From: Parvibaculaceae bacterium
GTDB lineage: Bacteria; Pseudomonadota; Alphaproteobacteria; Parvibaculales; Parvibaculaceae
Direction: 5' to 3'
DNA: 64,000 bases
Assembly: GCA_028283765.1 (NCBI GenBank)
Contig: JAPWJY010000008.1
Location: 1,307,001 to 1,371,000 of the forward strand
Shown: in pieces, positions 24,586 to 32,879 of the stretch
Position numbering within the stretch: position 1 is the stretch's first letter
How the letters are laid out: each line of letters opens with the position of its first letter
Made by a program: the position numbers and the translations under genes
The notes under the pieces: model-generated
The model's input: only the letters and a program-made list of their open reading frames with translations
What the model was told of the DNA's origin: nothing
Database searches by the model: none

Positions 24586-25599
24586 ATGAACGGGGCTGTC
24601 TTGTCAGTGCGTAAAGCGCCGATGGCCCATGGCGGCCGCCTGAACGAGGCGAAGCGTCTGTTTCCGGGCGCGCCTGAGCCTTTCATCGATCTTTCGACGG
24701 GGATCAATCCGGTCCCCTGGCCCGTGCCGCCGATCAGCGCCGAGGGCTGGGCGAGATTGCCGGAGCAGGATCAGGCGCTCGCCCTGGAGGAAGCCGCCGC
24801 CCGCGCCTATGGGGTTCGCGACGCGGGGATGGTCGTGGCCGCTCCCGGCACGCAATTGCTGATCAGCGCCCTGCCGAGGATTTTCCCGCTCGCCTCGCTT
24901 GCCGTGCTGGGGCCGACCTATGGCGAACATGCCGCCGCATGGCGCGCGTCCGGGGCCCTTGTCGCCGAAACCGGGGATTTCTCGGCACTGGAGCGATGCG
25001 AAGGTGCGGTGGTGGTCAACCCCAACAATCCCGATGGCAGACGCCATGATGCTCAGGCTCTGCTCGCCCTTGCCACCCGGCTTCACGGCAAGGGGGGCCT
25101 CCTGATCGTGGATGAAGCCTTCGCCGATCTGGAGGAAGGGGTGACGATCGCACCCCTTCTGCCGCAACCGGGCGTGGTGGTGCTGCGTTCCTTCGGCAAG
25201 ACCTATGGACTTGCCGGATTGCGGCTGGGCTTTGCCCTTGGCGATACGTCTTATGTGGAGCGGATACGCACGGCGCTGGGGCCCTGGGCGGTTTCAGGAC
25301 CCGCGCTTGAGATTGGCCGCGCCGCGCTGATGGATACGGACTGGAAAGAGGCGGCGCGGACGCGCCTTGCCCGAGACGTGTCCCGGCTCGGCGGGCTGCT
25401 GACGCGCGCCGGGTTCACGCTGGCTGGCGGCACGCACCTGTTTCAGCTTGCCGAAAGCCCTGAGGCTCCCCGATGGTTTGACCGGCTGGGCCGGGCGGGC
25501 ATTCTGGTGCGGGCTTTCGAATCGCACCCGGAGCGGCTGCGCTTCGGCCTGCCCGGCAATGAGGCGGCATGGAGCCGTCTCGAAGAGGTTTTGACATGA
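24586..25599 (+). CDS. cobC: L-threonine-O-3-phosphate decarboxylase / CobC aminotransferase-fold protein
   Basis: A 337-residue PLP enzyme of fold type I, related to histidinol-phosphate aminotransferase; in cobalamin synthesis this family supplies the aminopropanol linker. The N-terminus APMAHGGRLNEAKRLFP and FIDLSTGINPVPWP are characteristic of CobC/CobD-type proteins. VVNPNNPDGR and LLIVDEAFADLE lie before the PLP-binding lysine in RSFGKTYGLAGLRLGF. The start at 24586 has GGAGGT nine bases upstream. It is divergent from cobD with 18 bp between starts, so its promoter must lie within cobD. It overlaps bluB by ATGA. Confidence 0.92.
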   Translation: MNGAVLSVRKAPMAHGGRLNEAKRLFPGAPEPFIDLSTGINPVPWPVPPISAEGWARLPEQDQALALEEAAARAYGVRDAGMVVAAPGTQLLISALPRIFPLASLAVLGPTYGEHAAAWRASGALVAETGDFSALERCEGAVVVNPNNPDGRRHDAQALLALATRLHGKGGLLIVDEAFADLEEGVTIAPLLPQPGVVVLRSFGKTYGLAGLRLGFALGDTSYVERIRTALGPWAVSGPALEIGRAALMDTDWKEAARTRLARDVSRLGGLLTRAGFTLAGGTHLFQLAESPEAPRWFDRLGRAGILVRAFESHPERLRFGLPGNEAAWSRLEEVLT

Positions 25600-26249
25600 A
25601 CGATCTGGATGAAGCGCCTCCGAAGTTCGATGCGGCGTTTCAGGACAAGCTTGAGCATCTGATCGTCTGGCGGCGCGACGTGCGCCGCTTCCGCACCGAT
25701 CCCGTCGACCCTGAACTGGTGCACAAGCTGCTGGCGCTGGCGGATCATGCGCCTTCGGTCGGCAACAGCCAGCCATGGCGCTTCGTGCTGGTCGAAAACG
25801 CGGAAAAGCGCGAGGGCGTCCGGGCGCTGTTCGAGAAAGCCAACAATGAGGCGCTGGCGGATTATGAGGGCGGCAAGGCCGCGCTCTATGCCCGGCTCAA
25901 GCTCGCGGGCCTGAAGGAAGCGCCGGTGCATCTGGCGGTGTTCACCGACATCGAGACCGCGCAGGGCTCGGGCCTCGGGCGGCGCACCATGCCGGAGACG
26001 CTGGATTATTCCGCGGTCACCGCGGTCTACACGCTCTGGCTGGCCGCGCGGGCGTGGGATCTGGGCGTGGGCTGGGTCTCGATCATCGACCCGGTCGAGG
26101 TCCGGACCCTGCTGGAAGTGCCCGCCTGCTGGCATCTGGTCGCCTATCTGTGCATCGGCTATCCACAGGAGGAGCATCTGGACCCGGAACTTGAACGGCG
26201 CGGCTGGCAGGCCCGCACCGATTTCGACAAGCGGGTGACAATTCTTTAG
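25596..26249 (+). CDS. bluB: 5,6-dimethylbenzimidazole synthase BluB
   Basis: A 217-residue nitroreductase-fold flavoenzyme that breaks down FMNH2 with O2 to make 5,6-dimethylbenzimidazole, the lower ligand of B12. Family segments: LIVWRRDVRRFRTDPVD near the N-terminus, ADHAPSVGNSQPWRFVLVE, TMPETLDYSAVTAVYTLWLAAR, GVGWVSIIDP and LCIGYPQEEH. It overlaps cobC by ATGA. Its presence means the organism can make its own lower ligand, given oxygen. Confidence 0.95.
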   Translation: MNDLDEAPPKFDAAFQDKLEHLIVWRRDVRRFRTDPVDPELVHKLLALADHAPSVGNSQPWRFVLVENAEKREGVRALFEKANNEALADYEGGKAALYARLKLAGLKEAPVHLAVFTDIETAQGSGLGRRTMPETLDYSAVTAVYTLWLAARAWDLGVGWVSIIDPVEVRTLLEVPACWHLVAYLCIGYPQEEHLDPELERRGWQARTDFDKRVTIL

Positions 26250-26295
26250 CCGGATACTCGACCTTACGGGAAAATATGCTGTAAGTTGCCCTCTG

Positions 26296-26462
26296 GATCG
26301 GTCCCGTTTGGGGTAATTGGGAATGCGGTTACGTCCTTTCGGGCGAATGCCGCGGCTGTCCCCGCAACTGTAGGCGTCGAGCTTTACGTCCATATCCACT
26401 GGCCCCGGGCCGGGAAGGGGGACGGAAGCGTTTGAGGCGCAAGCCAGGAGACCTGCCGATCC
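26296..26462 (+). ncRNA. Cobalamin riboswitch controlling cbtBA
   Basis: The region shows GGGAATGCGGTT (from about 26329), the core GTCCCCGCAACTGTAGGCG (26358-26376), CCACTGG, and the B12 box AAGCCAGGAGACCTGCC (26441-26457). All belong to the AdoCbl riboswitch consensus and match the first riboswitch at 20730. It ends about 70 bases before the cbtB start, so it should regulate cobalt import in response to B12. Confidence 0.96.
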
Positions 26463-26531
26463 CGGCGCGGATATCCGTTCGCTTCGTCAACAGCAAAGGC
26501 GCCGCCGGTGGAGCGGCAGAGAGGTTCAGAT

Positions 26532-26732
26532 ATGACGACGCAGGTTTCTTCGCAGCTATCTTCAAGGGGCGCCATCGCCGGATCTTCGCTCCAGGCCGAG
26601 CGGCTCAAGGTTGCGCTTCCCGTGTTTCTGATGGGTGCTGCGCTGATCTTCGTGGTCGGCTTCGCTCATCCGCAGGCATTGCATGACGCTGCGCACGACA
26701 CGCGCCATGCGCTGTCCTTCCCCTGCCACTGA
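26532..26732 (+). CDS. cbtB: Cobalt transporter subunit CbtB
   Basis: A 66-residue protein with one predicted membrane helix (about residues 24-42, VALPVFLMGAALIFVVGFA) followed by a histidine-rich tail HPQALHDAAHDTRHALSFPCH, the hallmark of CbtB. The tail is expected to bind cobalt before handing it to CbtA. The start at 26532 was chosen over a longer frame because it fits the family length and follows GAGAGG. It sits directly behind a cobalamin riboswitch and 21 bp before cbtA. Confidence 0.93.
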   Translation: MTTQVSSQLSSRGAIAGSSLQAERLKVALPVFLMGAALIFVVGFAHPQALHDAAHDTRHALSFPCH

Positions 26733-26753
26733 TCGCAACCGGCGAGCACAATC

Positions 26754-27494
26754 ATGTTTACGAAAATTCTGGCCGGCGGTCTCATTGGAGGGATCGTCGG
26801 GGGCATTCTTGTTGCCGCAATCCAGACGGTGACCACAACGCCGCTCATTCTTCATGCCGAGGTTTATGAGAACGCCGCCAATGCCGAAGCCACTGAAAAG
26901 GCTCCTGCTGATGCGACTGCTCCTGCTGACCATGACGCCATGGCGGTGGAAGAGCACCACCATGCCGCTCCGGCAGGTGAGGAGGAGGGCTCGTCCCGCC
27001 TGATCCTTGCCTCCATCGCAACGATCGGCGCGGCTACGGGCTATGCCTGGATCGTTCTGGCGGCCATGTTTCTCAAGGGTGAAACCATTACCGCGCGGCG
27101 CGTGATTCCATGGGCCATTGCCGGGTTCTTCGCGACGGGCCTTGTGCCCGCCCTTGGCCTTGCGCCGGAACTGCCGGGAGCGGCGCCCATCGACCTTGTT
27201 GCCCGTCAGCTCTGGTGGCTCGGCACGGCTGTGGCCGCGGCGGCGGGCATGGCCTCGATCTGGTTCGGGCGTGGTGTCGTGTGGACGGGGCTTGGCATTG
27301 TGCTGTTTGTGGCGCCGTTCATCATCGGGGCTCCGGAAGCCGCGGGCTTTGTCAGTCAGGCTCCCGCTGAACTGGCCTCGGAATTTTCTGCGCGGTCGCT
27401 CGTGGTTCAGGCGCTGATCTGGATCATTCCGGCAGCCATCGCCGGGCTGGTGCTGGCAAAATGGAACGGAAGCGACCGTCAGGTTGCGGCCTGA
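26754..27494 (+). CDS. cbtA: Cobalt transporter subunit CbtA
   Basis: A 246-residue inner-membrane protein with about five to six hydrophobic helices (residues 5-25, 85-110, 118-140, 150-172, 180-200 and 218-238). An acidic/histidine loop between the first and second helices contains EEHHHAA, suited to binding cobalt. The CbtA N-terminus KILAGGLIGGIVGGILVAAIQ is typical. CbtAB is predicted from genome context to import cobalt in many proteobacteria; direct biochemistry is limited. A strong terminator at 27541 ends the unit. Confidence 0.92.
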   Translation: MFTKILAGGLIGGIVGGILVAAIQTVTTTPLILHAEVYENAANAEATEKAPADATAPADHDAMAVEEHHHAAPAGEEEGSSRLILASIATIGAATGYAWIVLAAMFLKGETITARRVIPWAIAGFFATGLVPALGLAPELPGAAPIDLVARQLWWLGTAVAAAAGMASIWFGRGVVWTGLGIVLFVAPFIIGAPEAAGFVSQAPAELASEFSARSLVVQALIWIIPAAIAGLVLAKWNGSDRQVAA

Positions 27495-27540
27495 TCGTCG
27501 TTGACCCTGCAACGGCAAGAGGCATACTGATCGTCAGGCG

Positions 27541-27576
27541 GGACGCGGGCTCTGGAGCCTGCGTCCTTTATTTTTT
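27541..27576 (+). terminator. Intrinsic terminator after cbtA
   Basis: GGACGC-GGGCT (27541-27551) pairs with AGCCT-GCGTCC (27556-27566), with one G-T pair and a CTGG loop, followed by a T-rich tract to 27576. Confidence 0.9.
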
Positions 27577-27614
27577 CCCGCCTTTATAGTGTTAAAACAT
27601 AATGGAGGGGCGAT

Positions 27615-28097
27615 ATGGCGACGATCTATGATTTCGAGCTTCCGGGCCTTACCGGCAAGCCGCTTTCTCTCGCGGAATTCCGGGGGCGGCCGATCCTGCT
27701 GGTCAATACCGCGTCGAAATGCGGCTTTACTCCGCAATATGCGGGCCTTCAGGCGCTGTGGGAGGCGCACAAGGACGAGGGGCTGGTCGTTCTGGGGGTG
27801 CCCTCCAACGATTTCGCCAGTCAGGAACCGGGCAGCGCCGATGAGATCGCCAGCTTCTGCGAGATCAATTATGGCGTCGGCTTTCCCATGGCGGGCAAGC
27901 AGCATGTGAAAGGCGCGGCGGCCCATCCCCTGTTCAAATGGGTGGCTGGGGAGGGCGGTTTCCTGTCCCGGCCCCGCTGGAATTTCTACAAATACCTGAT
28001 CGGCACGGATGGCCATCTGGCGAACTGGTTTTCAAGCCTGACCAAGCCGGATTCCGACCGCTTCAAAAAGGCCGTGGACGCGATCATTCCCGGCTGA
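27615..28097 (+). CDS. Glutathione peroxidase family protein
   Basis: A 160-residue thioredoxin-fold peroxidase that reduces hydrogen peroxide or lipid peroxides. The peroxidatic cysteine is Cys36 in VNTASKCGFTPQY. The second motif appears as GVPSNDFASQEPGS, with Asp in place of the usual Gln, a substitution I associate with bacterial members. The late WNFYKYLI motif supplies the active-site Trp/Asn. Such enzymes often use thioredoxin rather than glutathione. It is monocistronic, after the cbt terminator; the ribosome site GGAGGGG lies seven bases before the start. Confidence 0.92.
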   Translation: MATIYDFELPGLTGKPLSLAEFRGRPILLVNTASKCGFTPQYAGLQALWEAHKDEGLVVLGVPSNDFASQEPGSADEIASFCEINYGVGFPMAGKQHVKGAAAHPLFKWVAGEGGFLSRPRWNFYKYLIGTDGHLANWFSSLTKPDSDRFKKAVDAIIPG

Positions 28098-28285
28098 CAA
28101 CCCGCCGCGTGACGGCATTTCCGTGCGCGCGGTCCTCCCGGCCTCCGGTTGCTTCCCGGCTGACGCAACGTCGCCAAGGCCTGTAAAACCGCCCGTGGCG
28201 GGCCGGTTGACGCGGCACGCCTGGCAACCCAATGTCGCTCCCAACAAGTAAAATCCGCAAACGAGATGAGCAGATTGGGGGAGGC

Positions 28286-29398
28286 ATGAACTTCGATTTT
28301 TCCGAAGATCAGAAACAACTCAAGGATCAGGCGCGCCGCTTCCTTGAAAACAAATCATCGTCAAAGGCCGTCCGGCGCATTCTGGAGACGCCCGAGCCGT
28401 TCGACCGGGAGCTCTGGAAGGGGCTGGCCGAGATGGGCTTCATGGGAACGGTGATTCCGGAAGAATATGGCGGGCTTGGCGCGGGTTATCTGGAGCTCTG
28501 CGTGATCGCGGAGGAACTGGGCCGCTCCGTCGCCGCCGTGCCGTTTTCCTCGACCGTCTATCTGACGGCGGAATTCCTGCTGGCTGCCGGTTCGGAGGCG
28601 CAGAAACAGAAATATCTGCCGAAGATCGCCGCAGGCGAACTGATCGGCGCTTTCGCCTATGCCGAGGGCGTGGGCAATGCCTCGGCGCGCAACGTCCACG
28701 CCAGCGTTTCAGGCGGCAAGCTTTCGGGCGTGAAGCTGCCAGTGCTGGATGGCGACGTCGCCGACATCGCCATTGTCGCGGTCAAGGCGGGCAAGGGCCT
28801 CTCGCTCCATATCGTCGAACTGGACGCGCCGGGTGTTGCCCGCACCGTGCTGGAGACGATCGATCCGACCCGCAGCCAGGCGAAGATCGAATTCACGGGC
28901 GCTGCCGCCGAACTGCTCGGCGCGGAAGGGGCAGGCGAGGAAATCATCGAGCGCGTGCTCGACCGGGCCGCCGTGCTGACGGCGTTCGAGCAACTGGGCG
29001 GGGCCGACAGGGCGCTTGAGATGGCGCGGGACTATGCGTTGGGCCGTATGGCCTTCGGGCGTCCGATCGGGTCGTTTCAGGCGATCAAGCATATTCTGGC
29101 GGACATGTATGTCTCGGCCACGCTGGCGCGTTCCAACTGCTATTACGGGGCATGGGCGCTTTCCACCGAAGCGGGGGAACTGCCGCAGGCGGCCGCCACC
29201 GCCCGGGTCAGCGCCACGCAGGCCTATCAGCACTGCTCGAAAAACAACATTCAGGTCCATGGCGGCATGGGCTTCACCTGGGAATTCGACTGCCACCTTT
29301 ATTACCGGCGCTCGAACCTGCTGGCGCTCACGCTCGGCAGCCTCTCCCAGTGGGAAGACACGCTGATCGACCGGCTTGCCAAGCGCAACGCGGCCTGA
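28286..29398 (+). CDS. Acyl-CoA dehydrogenase, smaller partner
   Basis: A 370-residue FAD-dependent acyl-CoA dehydrogenase. The start at 28286 follows GGGGGAGG. The N-terminal helical domain begins NFDFSEDQKQLKDQARRFLE; GTVIPEEYGGLG and FGRPIGSFQAIKHILADMYV are family segments, as is the C-terminal VHGGMGFTWEFDCHLYYRR. It lacks the usual GGTDEI catalytic loop near the C-terminus, which its downstream partner has. Such paired genes often make a heteromeric enzyme in which only one subunit carries the base. The pair is separated by 23 bp. Substrate is unknown. Confidence 0.9.
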   Translation: MNFDFSEDQKQLKDQARRFLENKSSSKAVRRILETPEPFDRELWKGLAEMGFMGTVIPEEYGGLGAGYLELCVIAEELGRSVAAVPFSSTVYLTAEFLLAAGSEAQKQKYLPKIAAGELIGAFAYAEGVGNASARNVHASVSGGKLSGVKLPVLDGDVADIAIVAVKAGKGLSLHIVELDAPGVARTVLETIDPTRSQAKIEFTGAAAELLGAEGAGEEIIERVLDRAAVLTAFEQLGGADRALEMARDYALGRMAFGRPIGSFQAIKHILADMYVSATLARSNCYYGAWALSTEAGELPQAAATARVSATQAYQHCSKNNIQVHGGMGFTWEFDCHLYYRRSNLLALTLGSLSQWEDTLIDRLAKRNAA

Positions 29399-29421
29399 CC
29401 CCGGACTGAAGGAGTGGAAAA

Positions 29422-30669
29422 ATGAATTTCGACGATACCCCCGAAGAGGCCGCCTTCCGCAAAGAAGTCCGCGCCTGGCTCGACGCCAATGCGCCGAAGG
29501 AATATGCGGCGGAACTGAAGAACTCGGGCTTCGGCCACACCGCCCTCAAGAGCGTGGATGTCGGCGTGGCCTCGAAAGCCTGGCAGAAGAAGAAATTCGA
29601 CGCGGGCTGGGCCTGCCTGCACTGGCCCAGGGAATATGGCGGGCGCGGCGCGACCCCTATCGAACGGGTGATCTGGCAGCAGGAAGAGGGCATCTATGCC
29701 GCGCTTTCGAGCCTGTTCATCATCGGCCACGGCATGTGCGGTCCGACCATGATGACCTATGCCACCGAGGAGCAGAAACGAACCTATCTGCCGCCGCTGG
29801 CGGCCGGGGAACATATCTGGTGCCAGCTCTTTTCCGAACCCGCCGGCGGCTCGGATCTTGCCGGTCTTCGCACGAAGGCGGAAAAGGACGGGGACGGCTG
29901 GGTCATCAATGGCCAGAAAATATGGACCAGCGGCGCGCATTATTCCGACTATGGCATCGTGATCACCCGGACCGATCCCAATGTGCCCAAGCACAAGGGC
30001 CTGACCATGTTCTTTCTGGACATGCATACGCCCGGCATCGAGGTGCGGCCGATCAAGCAGGTCAACGGCCAGTCGGGCTTCAACGAGGTCTATTTCACCG
30101 ATGTCCGCATCCCCGACAGCCAGCGGCTCGGCAAGGTGGGCGAGGGCTGGTCGGTGTCGCTGACCACGCTGATGAACGAGCGCCTGTCGATCGGCTCGGG
30201 CATGCCGACGGGCTTTCCGGACCTGCTGGATTTCGTGGCGACGCTTGAAACGCCAGATGGTCCCGCCATCAATGACAGGAACGTCCGCTCCCGGCTGGCA
30301 AGCTGGGCGGTGAAGACGAGCGGGCTCAAATATACGGCCTTCCGCTCCATCTCGGCGCTGTCTCGCGGTGAGATGCCGGGACCTGAAAACTCCATCGGCA
30401 AGCTGGTTGCAGGCGCGACCATGCAGGAAATCGCCACCTTCGCGCTCGATCTGCAAGGGCAGGCGGGTGCTCTGGTGAACCCGGAACAGGCGGCTGCCGC
30501 AGCCCGCTTTCAGGCGATGCTGCTGCGCTCGCCCGCGACCCGCATCGAGGGGGGAACGGACGAAATCCTGCGCAATATCATCGCGGAGCGGGTGCTGGGG
30601 CTGCCCGCGGACATCAGGGTCGACAAGGACGTGCCGTTCAACAAGATCCCGACCAGCGCGAAGGCGTGA
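29422..30669 (+). CDS. Acyl-CoA dehydrogenase, larger partner
   Basis: A 415-residue acyl-CoA dehydrogenase. Key segments: HWPREYGGRGATPIERVIWQQE, CQLFSEPAGGSDLAGLRT (FAD/substrate region), WVINGQKIWTSGAHYSD and RIEGGTDEILRNIIAERVLGLP near the C-terminus, where the Glu of GGTDEI is the expected catalytic base. It follows the smaller partner with a good ribosome site (AAGGAG). The pair is likely to act on a CoA thioester too bulky for ordinary FadE (for example a branched, cyclic or steroid side-chain substrate), but this is inference from pairing only. A strong hairpin follows. Confidence 0.92.
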   Translation: MNFDDTPEEAAFRKEVRAWLDANAPKEYAAELKNSGFGHTALKSVDVGVASKAWQKKKFDAGWACLHWPREYGGRGATPIERVIWQQEEGIYAALSSLFIIGHGMCGPTMMTYATEEQKRTYLPPLAAGEHIWCQLFSEPAGGSDLAGLRTKAEKDGDGWVINGQKIWTSGAHYSDYGIVITRTDPNVPKHKGLTMFFLDMHTPGIEVRPIKQVNGQSGFNEVYFTDVRIPDSQRLGKVGEGWSVSLTTLMNERLSIGSGMPTGFPDLLDFVATLETPDGPAINDRNVRSRLASWAVKTSGLKYTAFRSISALSRGEMPGPENSIGKLVAGATMQEIATFALDLQGQAGALVNPEQAAAAARFQAMLLRSPATRIEGGTDEILRNIIAERVLGLPADIRVDKDVPFNKIPTSAKA

Positions 30670-30676
30670 AGCAATC

Positions 30677-30704
30677 AGGGCCGGTGAGATCGCTCACCGG
30701 CCCT
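30677..30704. terminator. Bidirectional hairpin terminator
   Basis: AGGGCCGGTGAG (30677-30688) and CTCACCGGCCCT (30693-30704) form a perfect 12-bp stem with an ATCG loop. It lies between the end of the acyl-CoA dehydrogenase pair and the end of a small convergent gene, so it probably serves both. The flanking T-runs are short on both strands. Confidence 0.75.
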
Positions 30705-30710
30705 TTGACG

Positions 30711-30788
30711 TTAGTGGAAGAAAATCAGCAGAAGAATGATGATGGGGATCGGTATGCCGATCAGCCATAACAGAATGCCTTTTCCCAC
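30711..30788 (-). CDS. 25-residue single-helix membrane peptide
   Basis: On the minus strand, a GTG at 30786-30788 opens a 26-codon frame with the full ribosome site AGAGGAGG six bases upstream. The product begins MGKGILLWLIGIP and continues as IPIIILLLIFFH: a short basic start, Trp, a proline pair, then an unbroken hydrophobic helix. Similar tiny proteins (basic start, LLWLIGIP-like core) occur in many proteobacteria as uncharacterised membrane peptides. The excellent ribosome site, the helix and the hairpin just beyond the stop make this more than a chance frame. Function unknown. Confidence 0.7.
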   Translation of the reverse strand: MGKGILLWLIGIPIPIIILLLIFFH

Positions 30789-30890
30789 GGGCGACCTCCT
30801 CTTTCCGGTTTGTTCACCAGAAACGGCCAGCGGGGGCAGCAGGTTCCATTATTCTGGAAAATATAGACGCCGCCGTGGTGTGCGGAGGGG

Positions 30891-31484
30891 CTACTCGCCC
30901 TTGCCGAGCAGGCCGAGCTTGACGTCCTGTGACGGCGGTTTGGGGCCGATGAAGGTGGCGAGCATCGCGTAGACGAGATCGGGGTTTTTCGTGTCGTGTA
31001 CGCGCTTGCCGTTCATGTCCACCTCGACCCCGGCGTCAGGGGTGAAAATCAGGGTGCTGCTGTCGCCTTCGTCGAGCTTCGTCACATTGGCGAGAAAGGC
31101 GTTCAATTCTCCCGGGTTGATATGGCAGGGCGCGAGGCAGTTCCCCGAGAACCCCTGTTTCCAGGCGTTGCGCGCCTGATCCAGAGTGATGTCGCGCAGA
31201 AAGTGAACGACCAGCACCTTCTTTTCCGGGGAGTTGAGAATGGTATCGGCGTCCCCGGCCGGGTTTTCAAGATAGAGCCCCGCGACATAGATCTTGATGC
31301 CGAGCCATGAATAAGTGCGCAGCGCCATGCCGTTGAGCTTCAGCGTGGCGCCACCAACCTCGATGCTGTCAGGCATCTGCACGCCTTCAAGTGTGGCGGC
31401 GCGGGGTGTGGACGGGTTGAGCAGCAGGACCGGAAGCGCGGACAGGAGGAAGAGGCGCCTCAGATAATCGCCGGATATTCTCAT
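30891..31484 (-). CDS. Chalcone isomerase-like periplasmic protein
   Basis: A 197-residue protein with an N-terminal signal peptide (MRISGDYLRRLFLLSALPVL...PRAATLEG) and a chalcone-isomerase-like domain: GVQMPDSIEVGGATLKLNGM, RTYSWLGIKIYVAGLYLENP, VVHFLRDITLDQARNAWKQGF and a late DMNGKRVHD. The bacterial branch of this fold is exported and generally lacks flavonoid chemistry; fatty-acid binding has been suggested for some relatives. The start at 31484 was preferred because it places the basic residues just before the hydrophobic core and follows GGGGA. It stands alone. Confidence 0.85.
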   Translation of the reverse strand: MRISGDYLRRLFLLSALPVLLLNPSTPRAATLEGVQMPDSIEVGGATLKLNGMALRTYSWLGIKIYVAGLYLENPAGDADTILNSPEKKVLVVHFLRDITLDQARNAWKQGFSGNCLAPCHINPGELNAFLANVTKLDEGDSSTLIFTPDAGVEVDMNGKRVHDTKNPDLVYAMLATFIGPKPPSQDVKLGLLGKGE

Positions 31485-31635
31485 ATCCCCATTCTCCCTG
31501 AAATGGATGCAGCGCAATCATAGCACCGTTTGCGCGCCGTGACCCGTCTGACAATACCCGGGGATAACGGGTTTGATGGCCTCCCGGTTCCCGCGAGGAT
31601 CAAAGCGCCAGCTCACGAAAACGGGTGGCTGAAAC

Positions 31636-31676
31636 AAAAATCACGGGCGAGGGGGAAATCCCCCGCGCACCGTGAT
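31636..31676 (-). terminator. Intrinsic terminator after the HU gene
   Basis: On the minus strand, ATCACGG (31670-31676) pairs with CCGTGAT (31640-31646), with an inner GGGGGA/CCCCC helix, followed by TTTTTG (31640 downward). It is 29 bases past the HU stop. Confidence 0.75.
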
Positions 31677-31704
31677 CATTTTTCCGCCGTGTAACGGATG
31701 AAAA

Positions 31705-32217
31705 TCAGATCGCTTCCTTTAGCTCCTTGGCGGCGCGGAAGGCAATCTTCTTGCTGGCCTTGATCTTGATCGCTTCCCCGGTGGCGGGGTTGCGGCCCAT
31801 CCGTGCCGCGCGGGCGCGGACCTGAAGGATGCCGATACCGGTGAATCGGACCTTGTCGCCCTTCTTGAGATGCTTGACGGTGAGCGCAACGAGATCGTTG
31901 AGCACCGTCTCCGCCTGCTTCTTGGGCAGTTCATGCCCCTCGGCCAGCGCGGCGGCAATCTGCTTCAGGGTGATGGTGACCGGACCAGCTTTCGCACCGG
32001 CCTTTGCCGGAATAGCGATCTTTTTAGCCGCGGCAACGGGCTTCGCCGCCGCCTTGGCTGCAACCGGTTTCGCCGCAGGCTTGGCAGCGGAAGCCACCTT
32101 CTTGGCCGCGACGGGTTTCTTCGCTGCGGCAGCTACCGGCTTTTTGACGGCCGCGGGTTTCGCGGCAGGCTTTTTGGCTACGGCGGCAGGCTTAGCAGGC
32201 GTCTTCTTGAGTGCCAT
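31705..32217 (-). CDS. HU-family DNA-binding protein with histone-H1-like N-terminal tail
   Basis: A 170-residue protein in two parts. Residues 1-78 are almost entirely Lys, Ala, Pro and Val in repeats such as AAKKPVAAKK and KPAAKP, resembling the tail of histone H1. Residues 79-170 are an HU/IHF domain: LKQIAAALAEGHELPKKQAE, KGDKVRFTGIGILQVRARAARMGRNPATGE (the DNA-binding arm) and KIKASKKIAFRAAKELKEAI. The start at 32217 follows GGGGGGACG. The tail should add non-specific DNA binding and compaction. It is transcribed alone, with a terminator downstream. Confidence 0.92.
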   Translation of the reverse strand: MALKKTPAKPAAVAKKPAAKPAAVKKPVAAAAKKPVAAKKVASAAKPAAKPVAAKAAAKPVAAAKKIAIPAKAGAKAGPVTITLKQIAAALAEGHELPKKQAETVLNDLVALTVKHLKKGDKVRFTGIGILQVRARAARMGRNPATGEAIKIKASKKIAFRAAKELKEAI

Positions 32218-32879
32218 AAGAGTCGTCCCCCCATTGGTTGGCAGAACATGAGTAGTACCCAACAACTTCGAGCGTTGCCAGCCCTCGAAGTCAATAGGAG
32301 TTCTGTTCGGGAGTATTTATGAAACAGGGGCCGCAGGCCGTGAAAAGGCAGGAAAAACAGGTGTTTTCTGCACCTGAGCGGCTCGAGGACGGCGGCGGAT
32401 GATGCACATGGGCCGCAGGAATGCCTGAAAATAAAGGGTTTCCTGTGAATACTAATCCCTGTACAGATCGGTTTTCAGTGAGGCGGAGCAGTGCGGACAG
32501 GCCTTGAATCAGGGTCCGGGCAGGCGCGGAGCGGAGCTGTTTCCGGTCTTTACTTTCCGAGAGGACCGGGCGGTTTCCGGGGGCTTTTCTGCGGATCGAA
32601 TCGCATGAACCGACAAGAGGAGCCTTCTCCCGCAGTGATTCTTTGCGCTTGGTGCCACAGGAAGGGCGGGGATCGGGACATTGCGAAGAGGTGAGTCCGG
32701 GGGGCAGGGGCCGGTTATGGGGACGGATCTGGCACGGCCGCGGATCAGGATTTCCGGCCGATACCGGTTTGCGGCTCCGGCTGCATATGTCCCGCAACTC
32801 GCCGGGCTGAGCTTGCCACCGGATTTCCCTCCTTTTCATGCTGTATGAATTATCCTCGTCTTCATCGCCGGTCTGTCGC
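32218..32879. other. Gene-poor region between the HU gene and tRNA-Asp
   Basis: No convincing gene is present in these 660 bp. A long minus-strand open frame (32291-32908) has low-complexity, charged composition and no ribosome site and is rejected. The part next to 32217 must hold the HU promoter. Sequence near 32330-32380 contains a short repeated GGAAAAACAGG/TGTTTTCTGCACCTG pattern of unknown meaning. Confidence 0.35.
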
